From positions 1-14,337 of the forward strand of contig SKOM01000232.1 in assembly GCA_007120095.1 (NCBI GenBank): a stretch of 14,337 nucleotides of DNA, given 5' to 3'. The notes beneath the pieces are model-generated. The model had not been told where the DNA came from, ran no database searches, and was given only the letters and a program-made list of their open reading frames with translations. Numbering within the stretch: the first letter of the stretch is position 1; the number at the start of each line of letters is the position of its first letter. This DNA is from Candidatus Competibacteraceae bacterium (GTDB taxonomy: Bacteria > Pseudomonadota > Gammaproteobacteria > Competibacterales > Competibacteraceae). A program made the translations under genes and the position numbers. This document shows, in pieces, positions 6,907-14,337 of this stretch.

Positions 6907-9900
6907 TCGGCGGCCTCCCGTGCGGCGCGTTTCTCGGCCAGGGTCAGGTGGTGGTCGTTGATGCGGTCGCCGCCGAACACAGGATACCAGGGGGCCGATT
7001 CCACGTCCTTGCCCCGGTCCTTGTTCCAGTTGATGTTGGGTTTGTCGCGCAAGACGCCCGCGCCCTTGCGGCCCACATCGGACACGGTCAGGAAGGGGCG
7101 GATGTTGAGGCGCACGCCGTCGTTGAGATCCGGGTCCCAACCGATGGGCTGCTTTTCCAGCGGTTTCCAGCGCACGAAGATGTCGTAGGGCTTCTCGCCT
7201 TCGAGGATCAGCTCCAGCTTTTTCTTGAGGGCCTCGGCAGCGGCCAGGCGTTCCTGGGCTCCGTCCACGCCGCTGGCGATGTCCTGTTTTTGGCGCGAGA
7301 TCCAGTCTCCCAGGTAGGTGTAGATCAGGGTCTCCAGCAGCTTGGCGTCGAGCTGGTGATAGTTGACCAGGGCGGCGAAGCCGTCGCGCAGGCCATCCCA
7401 GATATGCCAGATGAAGGGGCGGTGCTGGAACAGCTTGCAGTGTTGGGTGAAGAACTTCTCCCGCAGCCAGGTCTCCAGCGTCTTGCCCGCGTGATCGGCG
7501 CTTTTGAGCAGTGCCGCCAGGGTATCGTTGGACCAGGCATCGCCATAGGCAGCGGCCAGCAGGTTCAGCAGGCGGTCGGATGCCGACGCCTCGCCCCGCA
7601 CCGGCGGGATGCAGACGATGCCGTCATCATCGGCGTAGCCAGCCAGGGCTTCACAGCGATTGACCCATTCGCGCTGCTCGTCGGCCAGCTCCATGCTGTT
7701 ATCCAGTTCGGCAGGCCAGCGGTAGCCGATGAGTCGGGCGACGGCGACATGCAACACGCTGTCATCGTTGCGTAGAGGGCCATGGGCCGTCCACTTTTGC
7801 TTCTCATCCCAGATGATCGAGCCGCAGGGGTGGCCGTGGAAGATCCATTGGGTGGGATCGTCGGTGTAGGGCTTTGGCAGGCCATTGGGGTATCTTTCTT
7901 CGGCGACTTTGGTCCAATGCTCAAGCTCGAATGGTACCTTTACAACAGTTGCGTTGTTTACTTTAATGCCATCTTCAAGAATGCCCAGCTCACTCTTGAA
8001 TTCTTGTGAGACACAAAACGGCCATATAATTTTCTGGTTAGATTCTTTTTGAGGGACAATAGCCGTTACGTTGCTATCGAATAAATCTCCAGAATAAATC
8101 GAAAAGCTGAAATCCCCCATTAGCTTGACTATAACGCCATTATGACCCCAGGCAGCCTGTCCTTGTAAGCGGGCAAAATTCTTGCCTTCATTGCTCCAGT
8201 CAATAGCGTAACGCATGCCTCCATACAGTTCGTATGACTCAGGAGTTCCTTGGAAATTCCTCCAAGTATTTCCAATGTTGGATATTTCCCACCAATTGCG
8301 ACGAAATCGAAAGTCGTCTCCGGTCTTTATGCCCTGCGGAGAGGTTGCGAACCTTCCTAACGTTTGAACATTCCCACGTGCCTCAAGCGTTATACGAGAG
8401 TCAGGGCTATTCAATGCGTCAATATTTCTGACTGAACGCCACGGGCAAGCAGTTAGTTCTCTTGCTTTGGATTGAATGGTATTGGCGGAGGCCACATCGA
8501 CTCCGCCATATTTGTGGTCATCGTCAACACGTGATTTTGAGAGGATTATAAGTGCGACGTTAACGACTTCGCCGCTTATCGTTTCAAATGCGCCGGGGCC
8601 GAGCTTCGCTAACACGTTAAATTCAGTAGTCTTCAGCAGCCTTCTGCGAAGTGCCGAGTAAGCTGGAAGCGAGAGCCAATTTTGTGGGGAAACAATTCCT
8701 ACTGACCCACCTTGTCCGCTGAAGCCAATGGCTCTATCAATAAAGGCGGTTGCTAAATCCTGTTTTGCGTCATCGTGGTATTTTGCAACGTATTCCTTCA
8801 GGAGATCATTTTGTTTTCCGCGAGCCAAATATGGAACATTAGTCACAACCCAGTGCCAACGAGTTGCTAACAGTGTCGCAGCTTTTGCAAGCCCGCTTGC
8901 AACAACACCTATTTCGGTTCTCTCTACATCACGTTCACCTGAAAGTGCTTGCTTCAGAAGAGGGCCAATATCATCCCAACTCAATTCAAATAGAGTTCCT
9001 TTGCCGAGACTAGCTTCTGGATTGATTAGGCTACCCAAGACCGGTGCGTCCTCAAACCGCCTGTAAAGCTCTTCGAGGCCAATCCGCAGATTGGTGTTGT
9101 CCCCAGCCAGTGCCAACCACTCCTCTTTCTTGGCGCTAATCGACAAACCCGAGCAGGCCACATTCAATTCCGGCAACACACGGTAGCCGCCAGCGTTTGG
9201 GTATTTCCATGCGGTCAGCGCCAGGGCAAAGGCGGCCAGCTCCACGCAGCGTTGGTCCAGTTCCAGGCCATGGATGTTTTCTCGCAGCACCGCGTCCACC
9301 GCCTCCTTGGTCGAAAGACCGTCGCGCTCCATGCGCATCGGCACCAGCATCAGGAAGGCCGCCACCAGGAAGTGGCCCGAACCGCAGCAGGGGTCGAGGG
9401 TCTTCAGGTCGGCGAGTTGCTCCGGCCAGCCGTCAAAGGTTCCGGCTGCCGGTGTCCAGGTGCCGTCTTCCTGCTGCACAAAGCGCAGATAGTCCAGCGG
9501 CACACCGGGGATGGCCGCCTTGCGGCGCAGTTCCTCTTCGCTGCTGGATTTTTGGAGGTCGGCCTCGGTGAGCCGTCTTGCTGCCCACCAGGCACCCAGG
9601 GAGTTGTCGAGCAGGAAGCTGACCATGTAGGGCTCGGTGAAGAGCTGGGTGACGGCAGGCAGCTCCCGTGCGCCGATCTTGACCTCGGAGGCGTTGACCT
9701 CGTCCTTCTTCTTGGCCTGCCAGAATTGATAAACCCAGCCAAGACTGTCGGAGGCGGTGAAGACCGGAAGCTCCAGGTCGGCCACCAGACGCTCCAATTT
9801 CTGCTGATGCTCGGGTGGCAAGGTGAGTTGAAAAACCGGCGAATCGAGCCGGAAGATCTGCGGCAACATGCGGGCGGCAAACCGGGCGGCTAGCTCCCAA

Positions 9901-10289
9901 CCGTTAGCCGCGCCTTCATCGGCGGCGAGGTCTTCACACTCTTCGAGGGTGACCGCCACCGGATCGTCCGGGTCGGGATACATCAGCAGATTGTTCTCGG
10001 CCAGGAAGCGAGCAAACAGCATGCGGTGCCAGTGCTCGTAGGCGACCTCTTCGATCAGGCGGTCCATGGTCTGGATCTTGCCGCCGTTCAGGGAATCACC
10101 CAGTTGGCGGCCGTGAACGCGCAGTTTACGGCGCAGCTCCCGGTCCTGTTCGCTCAGGTGAGAAAAGGGCGCGGCCTCACCCACACCAAGCTGTTCCAGC
10201 GCGGCACGGGCGGCGTCCTCGGCAATGTCACGTGCATCCTTAATGGTGCGTTCGAGTCGGTTTCTTAATGTTTTGTCCAGCGGCTGCAT
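6903..10289 (-). CDS. pglX: BREX adenine-specific DNA methyltransferase PglX (BrxX)
   Basis: PglX is the modification enzyme of BREX. It makes N6-methyladenine at a non-palindromic site on the host chromosome, and it is also needed for restriction of unmodified phage DNA. The 1128-aa product has an N-terminal helical region, a motif X-like FTEPYMVSFLL at 217-227, SAM-binding motif I DPCCGSGHF at 299-307, NIHGLELDQRCVELA at 338-352 and catalytic motif IV VVTNVPYL at 481-488. In motif IV the usual NPPY is NVPY. The target-recognition region should follow, about residues 560-850, then a helical C-terminus. The ATG start at 10287-10289 has AGGGGA eight bases upstream. Its stop TGA overlaps the ATG of the next gene (ATGA). 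Bases about 7920-9060 are AT-rich compared with both ends of the gene, suggesting replacement of the middle by recombination. The identity is firm; target site and mosaicism are inference. Confidence 0.97.
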   Translation of the reverse strand: MQPLDKTLRNRLERTIKDARDIAEDAARAALEQLGVGEAAPFSHLSEQDRELRRKLRVHGRQLGDSLNGGKIQTMDRLIEEVAYEHWHRMLFARFLAENNLLMYPDPDDPVAVTLEECEDLAADEGAANGWELAARFAARMLPQIFRLDSPVFQLTLPPEHQQKLERLVADLELPVFTASDSLGWVYQFWQAKKKDEVNASEVKIGARELPAVTQLFTEPYMVSFLLDNSLGAWWAARRLTEADLQKSSSEEELRRKAAIPGVPLDYLRFVQQEDGTWTPAAGTFDGWPEQLADLKTLDPCCGSGHFLVAAFLMLVPMRMERDGLSTKEAVDAVLRENIHGLELDQRCVELAAFALALTAWKYPNAGGYRVLPELNVACSGLSISAKKEEWLALAGDNTNLRIGLEELYRRFEDAPVLGSLINPEASLGKGTLFELSWDDIGPLLKQALSGERDVERTEIGVVASGLAKAATLLATRWHWVVTNVPYLARGKQNDLLKEYVAKYHDDAKQDLATAFIDRAIGFSGQGGSVGIVSPQNWLSLPAYSALRRRLLKTTEFNVLAKLGPGAFETISGEVVNVALIILSKSRVDDDHKYGGVDVASANTIQSKARELTACPWRSVRNIDALNSPDSRITLEARGNVQTLGRFATSPQGIKTGDDFRFRRNWWEISNIGNTWRNFQGTPESYELYGGMRYAIDWSNEGKNFARLQGQAAWGHNGVIVKLMGDFSFSIYSGDLFDSNVTAIVPQKESNQKIIWPFCVSQEFKSELGILEDGIKVNNATVVKVPFELEHWTKVAEERYPNGLPKPYTDDPTQWIFHGHPCGSIIWDEKQKWTAHGPLRNDDSVLHVAVARLIGYRWPAELDNSMELADEQREWVNRCEALAGYADDDGIVCIPPVRGEASASDRLLNLLAAAYGDAWSNDTLAALLKSADHAGKTLETWLREKFFTQHCKLFQHRPFIWHIWDGLRDGFAALVNYHQLDAKLLETLIYTYLGDWISRQKQDIASGVDGAQERLAAAEALKKKLELILEGEKPYDIFVRWKPLEKQPIGWDPDLNDGVRLNIRPFLTVSDVGRKGAGVLRDKPNINWNKDRGKDVESAPWYPVFGGDRINDHHLTLAEKRAAREAAE
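6914..6919 (-). promoter_or_regulatory. Shine-Dalgarno site of the 431-aa accessory gene, inside pglX
   Basis: GGGAGG sits within the last codons of pglX, seven bases (CCGCCGA) before an ATG that overlaps the pglX stop as ATGA. It decides for the short form of the accessory protein and shows the gene is translated in step with pglX. Confidence 0.82.
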
Positions 10290-10297
10290 GCGTTATT

Positions 10298-10303
10298 TCC
10301 CCT
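10298..10303 (-). promoter_or_regulatory. Shine-Dalgarno site of pglX
   Basis: The minus strand reads AGGGGA, an eight-base spacer (AATAACGC) and ATG. It lies in the 23-base gap after the brxC stop and supports the start at 10289. Confidence 0.75.
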
Positions 10304-10312
10304 GAAGGCTGC

Positions 10313-13300
10313 TTATCGAATCACTATCGGCCCGTTTTGCAGGGCGGCCTTGAGTTGTTGTTTCACGTCGTCGACCCAGGCATCGATCTCCTCGTCGGTT
10401 TTCAGCGTGCGGCGCGGTACCTGAATGAACTGAGCCTGGGGTTCACACAATTCGGCGGCACCGCTGGCGACGTTGTCGAAGCGGGCGGGCATGGCCGCCA
10501 CGCGGTCGCCAAACATCGACAGAGCACAGTTGTCCAGGGTGGTCAGCACGTCGTTGGTTGACTGCACCTCCACCTTGGGTCGAGCGGACTCGTGCAAGAA
10601 CTGGGCGGACATGAGCTGATAGCGCTGCTCCGGTTCCAGTTGCTGCCAGTTACTGTCATCCGCCAGGCGCTTGAGACCCTCCGCATGACGGGAGGCATAT
10701 TCGCCATCGAGCTTATTGAGCTCATCGCGCAGCAGTTGGGTCAGGTTGGCGATCAGCGGTCCGACCAGGTCGGGTTCTTCCAGAAGCTGGCGCTGCTGCT
10801 CGATAGTCTTCACCTGGGCCAGTATCACCTCGGCGTCCTGAAGCCCGGAGGCGTGGGTCATCAGGCGCTTCAATACGCTCCAGTTGGGCCAGCGTTTGGT
10901 GATGCGCTCGGCGAGATCGGTCCAGCTATCGATGTTGCCGCCCAACTCTTCCCGCCGGTTGTAGAGGGCAAGCAGTTGCTCATTGCCCGCAGTAAGGCGG
11001 ATTTCATCGAGGGGCGTGGTGTCCTGCCGGGCCGGTTTTGGTGCCTCGCCGCCTGCCTGGTCGGCAAGCTCCATCATTTTCTGCAGGAACTGCGGTATAT
11101 AGGCCAGTTCCTCGCCCTGTTTGGCGGAGAGGCCGACCTTCTGCAACAGCTTGCGGATCTGGATGCGTTGGGCGGTGGTGACGGTGGCGGATTCCACCTT
11201 GAACATCACCTTGCCGATGGTTTTGCGCTCCAGCTCCTTGGGGTCGAGGGTTTGGCCACGCTCGTCCTGTGCTCGGATCAGCCCGGCTACCAACAGCACT
11301 TGCAGGCCGCCGTCCACGGCGTCCCGCGACCATCCGTAGGGTGAAGACTCGAACTGGGTGCGGATGTCCGCGCCTTTCTTGCCACCGGCAATGAAGCCGA
11401 GAATGGTTTTGCACACCGGATTTTTCGCAGGTTCGCCTTCATCGCCGACGGCCTTGAGCGCATCAGGAGCGCCTTTCTGGGCTTTTTCATAAACCTTGGA
11501 CCAGCCCACGTGATCGGCGGTATGGAACTGCGGGTAGAGTCGTTGCAGCGCGTTGCCGGAGGCTTCGAGCACCATCTCTTCCAGATCGTTGCCGAGGATT
11601 TCATTGCCGCCGCCCTGAAAGACACGGGCTCCGGAGAAGGCTTCTTCGAGCAGTTCACGGATCTTGCCTTCGGCGGTCTGCTTGGTGGTCTCCATCGCCG
11701 CTCTGGCTTCGGTGCCTTCCGGAGTATTGGGAACACCGCGCTTATCCAACGTGGCGCTGGCGGCCTTGTAATCGATGAGGTGGTGGCGGAGGTCATCAGC
11801 CGAACGCTTGGGAATGAACACAAAAACGGTCGGGGACTGATTGCCCGCTTGCCTTGAATCGGCCCGCACCGAGTTTTCGTCGATGTTCCAGCCGTCGCGA
11901 ACCCAGACACAAATGCGCTGATCGGCATCGGTGGGAAGCTGGGCGTCGAACACCGGGTTGATGTCGCGGGTGACCTTCGAGCTACCCTGGGTGAGGGAGA
12001 GCTTGCGCACCATCTCACCAAATCGCTTGCGGATGCGGTCATCGCGTTCGGCCTCGATACGGTGGGCCTCGTTGGACAAGGCGGAGCGCTGGCTCAGAAA
12101 CTCATCACTCCAGGCCGCGCTTTCTTCGGTCTGGATGCGGTATTCATCACCGACCTTCATCAGCAGTTCGCATTTGTCGAGCAATCCAGGCAACTTGCTG
12201 CGCAGGGCACCAGAGCCACGGGAAAGATTCTCAACCAGTAAATCGGCCAGGGTGTCGATAGTGGCGCGGATGCCAATTTCATGATTGCTGCTGGCGAGCT
12301 TGTTGATGAGAAACACCAGACCGCAGGCACGCCCCATGAGTCGTTCGTCATCCGACCCCTTGCTCCAGCTCATGGTCTTTTCATGGACCTTGCGGGGCAG
12401 GATGCGCGACTGCAACAGCTTGTCGGCAGAATCAAAATAGAGATAATCAGCCGGAACAACACTCCCCAGCGGTTCATTGAGATTGGTCTGAATGACCTTG
12501 TGAATCATACTGAGCTGGTTGCGGAGCTGACTGTCGGTTCCGGTCTGATCCAGAACCCGGAGGGTGTTTTCCCAAAAACGGCGACGCACTGGAAGAATGG
12601 GATAGTCCTGGGGGAAGAAAGCAATGTCGTCCTGCTGATGGCCGATGGTTGTACCCGCCAGATGCCGGGAGATCTCGCCCAGGTTGGTTTGCATGATCTG
12701 CTCGATAGGCGTCTTGGCTTCCGGTTTCTTGGCCAGAATGACCTGGCGAATGACCGCATCGACGTCGGCATCGGAGAGTTCCACACGGATGGTGAAGCGT
12801 CCCTCGAGCTTCTTCAGGTTGCTGGTGCCGGTCACGGCGGTCTGACCAGTGCCGATGAAGAGGAGTTTGCCGCCAATGTTTTTGCTGCAGGCCTCCACCA
12901 CCTCCTGGACATCAATAGAGCGTTGGCTGTCTTCGCCGATATACTGTTGAACTTCGTCGAGTACGACCAGCGTCAGGGGGAATTTGCCATCTTTCGTCAG
13001 AGACCTCTTAAGCATAGAGACCATGTCACTACTTGAAATATCCTTAACGGAGGGAAACTGTTGAGACAGAGAAGCAGCGCAGGCCTTTTCATCATGAAAT
13101 AGCAATGGCTTTGTTTTGACCAAGGCTTCTCTGATCGTTTTTGAAACATGTAGTCGCTTTATTTCGTGTTCCCAGATTTTGCCTTGTTCAGTTACATAGC
13201 CAACTACTTGGTCAATAATTCCTTCGTCCTTTAGCCACATGGTGAAATCAGCCAAATGGTATTGGTCAGGAAAGTTTGCGGAGTTCAAAATAATTCGCAG

Positions 13301-13750
13301 CAGTGCCAACCGAACACTGCCGCTTGCACCGGCTCCTAATGTCCCGGATGCGGCGTGCAAACCTCCATGCCGTTTAGCCTGGCTGCTCAACTCCTTGAGA
13401 TTATCGCGGATAGCCGTGGGAAGGTTGGCAATGCCGCGAGCCGTGGCTCCATCCTCAAAGAGCGTGTCGACCCAAAGCGCTCGAAGCATTTTGACGAGGT
13501 GCGATTTACCTGATCCGTAAAAACCACTAACCCAGACAGCGGGTTGCTGTGCCTGGTCGATGTTTTTCAGGTAGGTCTCGAGAATGTGAACCATCCCCTT
13601 CTCGTATTGGCCGTCGCAGACGAAAGTCTCCAGCTCATAACGGAGTACCGCCAGGGCCTGATGGGTCTTCTCATCGTTGACGCTTGCCACGCCCTCGTTG
13701 ACCAGTTTCCGGGTGGCCGGATCTTTTTGGTAAATATCGCGATTATTCAC
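10313..13750 (-). CDS. brxC: BREX P-loop ATPase BrxC (PglY-like)
   Basis: This is the large BREX ATPase of type 1 systems, 1145 aa, close to the roughly 1200 residues usual for the family. The Walker A motif GFYGSGKS is at residues 76-83, and Walker B LTLVVLDEVQQYIG at 259-272 has its acidic pair at 265-266. KLLFIGTGQ at 295-303 looks like the sensor-1 strand. The remainder is a long, mainly helical C-terminal half (AAA+/STAND-like architecture inferred), ending in a helix rich in charged residues. The start is a GTG (13748-13750) chosen because GAGGAG stands seven bases upstream; the nearby ATG at 13752 runs straight into TGA. The gene follows brxB by 27 bases and precedes pglX by 23, consistent with one operon. 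The stretch coding residues about 150-250, between the two Walker motifs, is AT-richer than its surroundings. BrxC is thought to assemble with BrxB, PglX and PglZ into the defence complex. Confidence 0.96.
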   Translation of the reverse strand: MNNRDIYQKDPATRKLVNEGVASVNDEKTHQALAVLRYELETFVCDGQYEKGMVHILETYLKNIDQAQQPAVWVSGFYGSGKSHLVKMLRALWVDTLFEDGATARGIANLPTAIRDNLKELSSQAKRHGGLHAASGTLGAGASGSVRLALLRIILNSANFPDQYHLADFTMWLKDEGIIDQVVGYVTEQGKIWEHEIKRLHVSKTIREALVKTKPLLFHDEKACAASLSQQFPSVKDISSSDMVSMLKRSLTKDGKFPLTLVVLDEVQQYIGEDSQRSIDVQEVVEACSKNIGGKLLFIGTGQTAVTGTSNLKKLEGRFTIRVELSDADVDAVIRQVILAKKPEAKTPIEQIMQTNLGEISRHLAGTTIGHQQDDIAFFPQDYPILPVRRRFWENTLRVLDQTGTDSQLRNQLSMIHKVIQTNLNEPLGSVVPADYLYFDSADKLLQSRILPRKVHEKTMSWSKGSDDERLMGRACGLVFLINKLASSNHEIGIRATIDTLADLLVENLSRGSGALRSKLPGLLDKCELLMKVGDEYRIQTEESAAWSDEFLSQRSALSNEAHRIEAERDDRIRKRFGEMVRKLSLTQGSSKVTRDINPVFDAQLPTDADQRICVWVRDGWNIDENSVRADSRQAGNQSPTVFVFIPKRSADDLRHHLIDYKAASATLDKRGVPNTPEGTEARAAMETTKQTAEGKIRELLEEAFSGARVFQGGGNEILGNDLEEMVLEASGNALQRLYPQFHTADHVGWSKVYEKAQKGAPDALKAVGDEGEPAKNPVCKTILGFIAGGKKGADIRTQFESSPYGWSRDAVDGGLQVLLVAGLIRAQDERGQTLDPKELERKTIGKVMFKVESATVTTAQRIQIRKLLQKVGLSAKQGEELAYIPQFLQKMMELADQAGGEAPKPARQDTTPLDEIRLTAGNEQLLALYNRREELGGNIDSWTDLAERITKRWPNWSVLKRLMTHASGLQDAEVILAQVKTIEQQRQLLEEPDLVGPLIANLTQLLRDELNKLDGEYASRHAEGLKRLADDSNWQQLEPEQRYQLMSAQFLHESARPKVEVQSTNDVLTTLDNCALSMFGDRVAAMPARFDNVASGAAELCEPQAQFIQVPRRTLKTDEEIDAWVDDVKQQLKAALQNGPIVIR

Positions 13751-13757
13751 ATTTTTT

Positions 13758-13763
13758 CTCCTC
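13758..13763 (-). promoter_or_regulatory. Shine-Dalgarno site of brxC fixing a GTG start
   Basis: The minus strand reads GAGGAG followed by AAAAAAT and then GTG. The seven-base spacer makes the GTG the start. The ATG one base earlier (ATGTGA) terminates at once and cannot be used. Confidence 0.85.
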
Positions 13764-13777
13764 GTGTCTTTCGTGGA

Positions 13778-14332
13778 CTAAAATTCCTTGTCTGCAGTGA
13801 TCGGTACGGCGAGATAGTTCCACCCGTCATAGCCATCCAGCAGCCTGTAGTTGTTGTTTTCATAGCTGCCTGGAAAAAAGACCAGCAACCGTCCCTTGAC
13901 CATCGGAGCCAATTTATCGACGACTTCTTTCACTTTCAGCAATCCGAACAGCGAACCGACACCTTTAATTGCCACGACGGAATCGGGTCCGATCTCGTTT
14001 TTTTGGAGGAAGATCGCGAATTCATTGACGATGAACGCAAGGTACTCATCAGGAAGCAGATCGTTAAGATGCTCTGGATTCTCAAAAAACTCTTTCAAAT
14101 AATCCTCATTGGATAACCAAATGGCAAAAGTGTCCGTCAGATCAAATATAGCCCACTCATGACCTGCCTGTCGCGTGACGATTTCGAATTCATCAAGCTT
14201 GGCCCGTAGCCAGCGCTCCTCCGTTTCGTTGTAAACACAGAAGATCACGCGCTGTGCAGCAGCGGCATCATCGCGCCACGGAACGGAGATGTATTTGCTG
14301 TAGGACTGTATCAGCCGCTTAACTCTGCTCAC
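13778..14332 (-). CDS. brxB: BREX protein BrxB (DUF1788)
   Basis: This is a small conserved BREX component of the DUF1788 family, required for type 1 BREX defence. Its biochemical role is not settled, but it is thought to work with BrxC, PglX and PglZ. The 184-aa product shows the family landmarks: a PW near residue 18, RVIFCVYNETEERWLR at 28-43, the acidic FDLTDTFAIW stretch at 63-72, a VAIKGVGSLFGLLKV core at 120-134 and the C-terminal GRLLVFFPG...NNYRLLDGYDGWNYLAVPIT block at 147-179. The start used is a GTG (revcomp of 14330-14332). Only five bases lie upstream, so its Shine-Dalgarno site cannot be seen and a start a few codons earlier outside the window is possible. The stop is TAG, 27 bases before brxC. 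The canonical upstream neighbour brxA would lie just beyond the right edge. The family call is secure; the exact N-terminus is not. Confidence 0.93.
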   Translation of the reverse strand: MSRVKRLIQSYSKYISVPWRDDAAAAQRVIFCVYNETEERWLRAKLDEFEIVTRQAGHEWAIFDLTDTFAIWLSNEDYLKEFFENPEHLNDLLPDEYLAFIVNEFAIFLQKNEIGPDSVVAIKGVGSLFGLLKVKEVVDKLAPMVKGRLLVFFPGSYENNNYRLLDGYDGWNYLAVPITADKEF

Positions 14333-14337
14333 GAAGC

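Noticed and set aside
6907..7140. Longer N-terminus of the 431-aa accessory protein (78 extra codons)
   Set aside because: The extra part lies entirely over pglX and is an Arg/Pro/Gly-rich shadow. The ATGA overlap with a good ribosome-binding site marks the real start.
6948..7775. A 275-codon open frame on the plus strand opposite the 3' end of pglX
   Set aside because: Its low-complexity V/A/G/L/Q-rich translation mirrors the antisense of GC-rich coding sequence. pglX in this stretch matches its family.
1..14337. CRISPR array, tRNA, rRNA, insertion sequence or integrase
   Set aside because: No regularly spaced direct repeats, RNA-gene landmarks or transposase/integrase frames were seen on either strand.

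Overview
The window holds most of a type 1 BREX (bacteriophage exclusion) operon. Every gene reads on the minus strand, so transcription runs from the right edge to the left. In transcript order the genes are brxB (DUF1788), brxC (giant P-loop ATPase), pglX (adenine-specific methyltransferase), two accessory genes of 431 and 326 aa, pglZ (alkaline-phosphatase superfamily) and brxL (AAA+ with a Lon-like C-terminus). The canonical type 1 order is brxA-brxB-brxC-pglX-pglZ-brxL. brxA and the main operon promoter are therefore expected just beyond the right edge, since brxB starts only five bases from it. All five core frames are open with intact catalytic signatures, so the system looks functional rather than decayed.

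The unusual part is the cargo between pglX and pglZ (about 4634-6906). The first accessory gene encodes an unrecognised 431-aa protein with a D-x14-QxK pattern in a predicted beta-hairpin, which suggests a PD-(D/E)xK-type nuclease. The second encodes a DUF3644-like protein with an R-x4-H motif (RHEIEH), the hallmark of HEPN ribonucleases. Both are tied to the preceding gene by ATGA stop/start overlaps with strong Shine-Dalgarno sites. They are thus built into the translation of the BREX operon and look like a second effector layer, a DNA-targeting and an RNA-targeting candidate together. This is inference from motifs and position.

How the genes work together, from known BREX biology: PglX methylates a non-palindromic host site and, with BrxB, BrxC and PglZ, distinguishes self from phage DNA. 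BrxL is a DNA-binding AAA+ protein needed for phage restriction in type 1 systems. The accessory genes could add a back-up nuclease or abortive response.

Base composition is uneven. Most of the operon is moderately GC-rich, but the middle of pglX (about 7920-9060) and a patch of brxC (about 13000-13300) are clearly AT-richer by hand count. This suggests mosaic exchange of the parts that set specificity or partner contacts. Bases 1-196, after brxL, hold a perfect 26-bp palindrome and two smaller hairpins but no gene that can be supported. The codon and gene style fit a proteobacterium, perhaps a gammaproteobacterium, but nothing in the window fixes the taxon.
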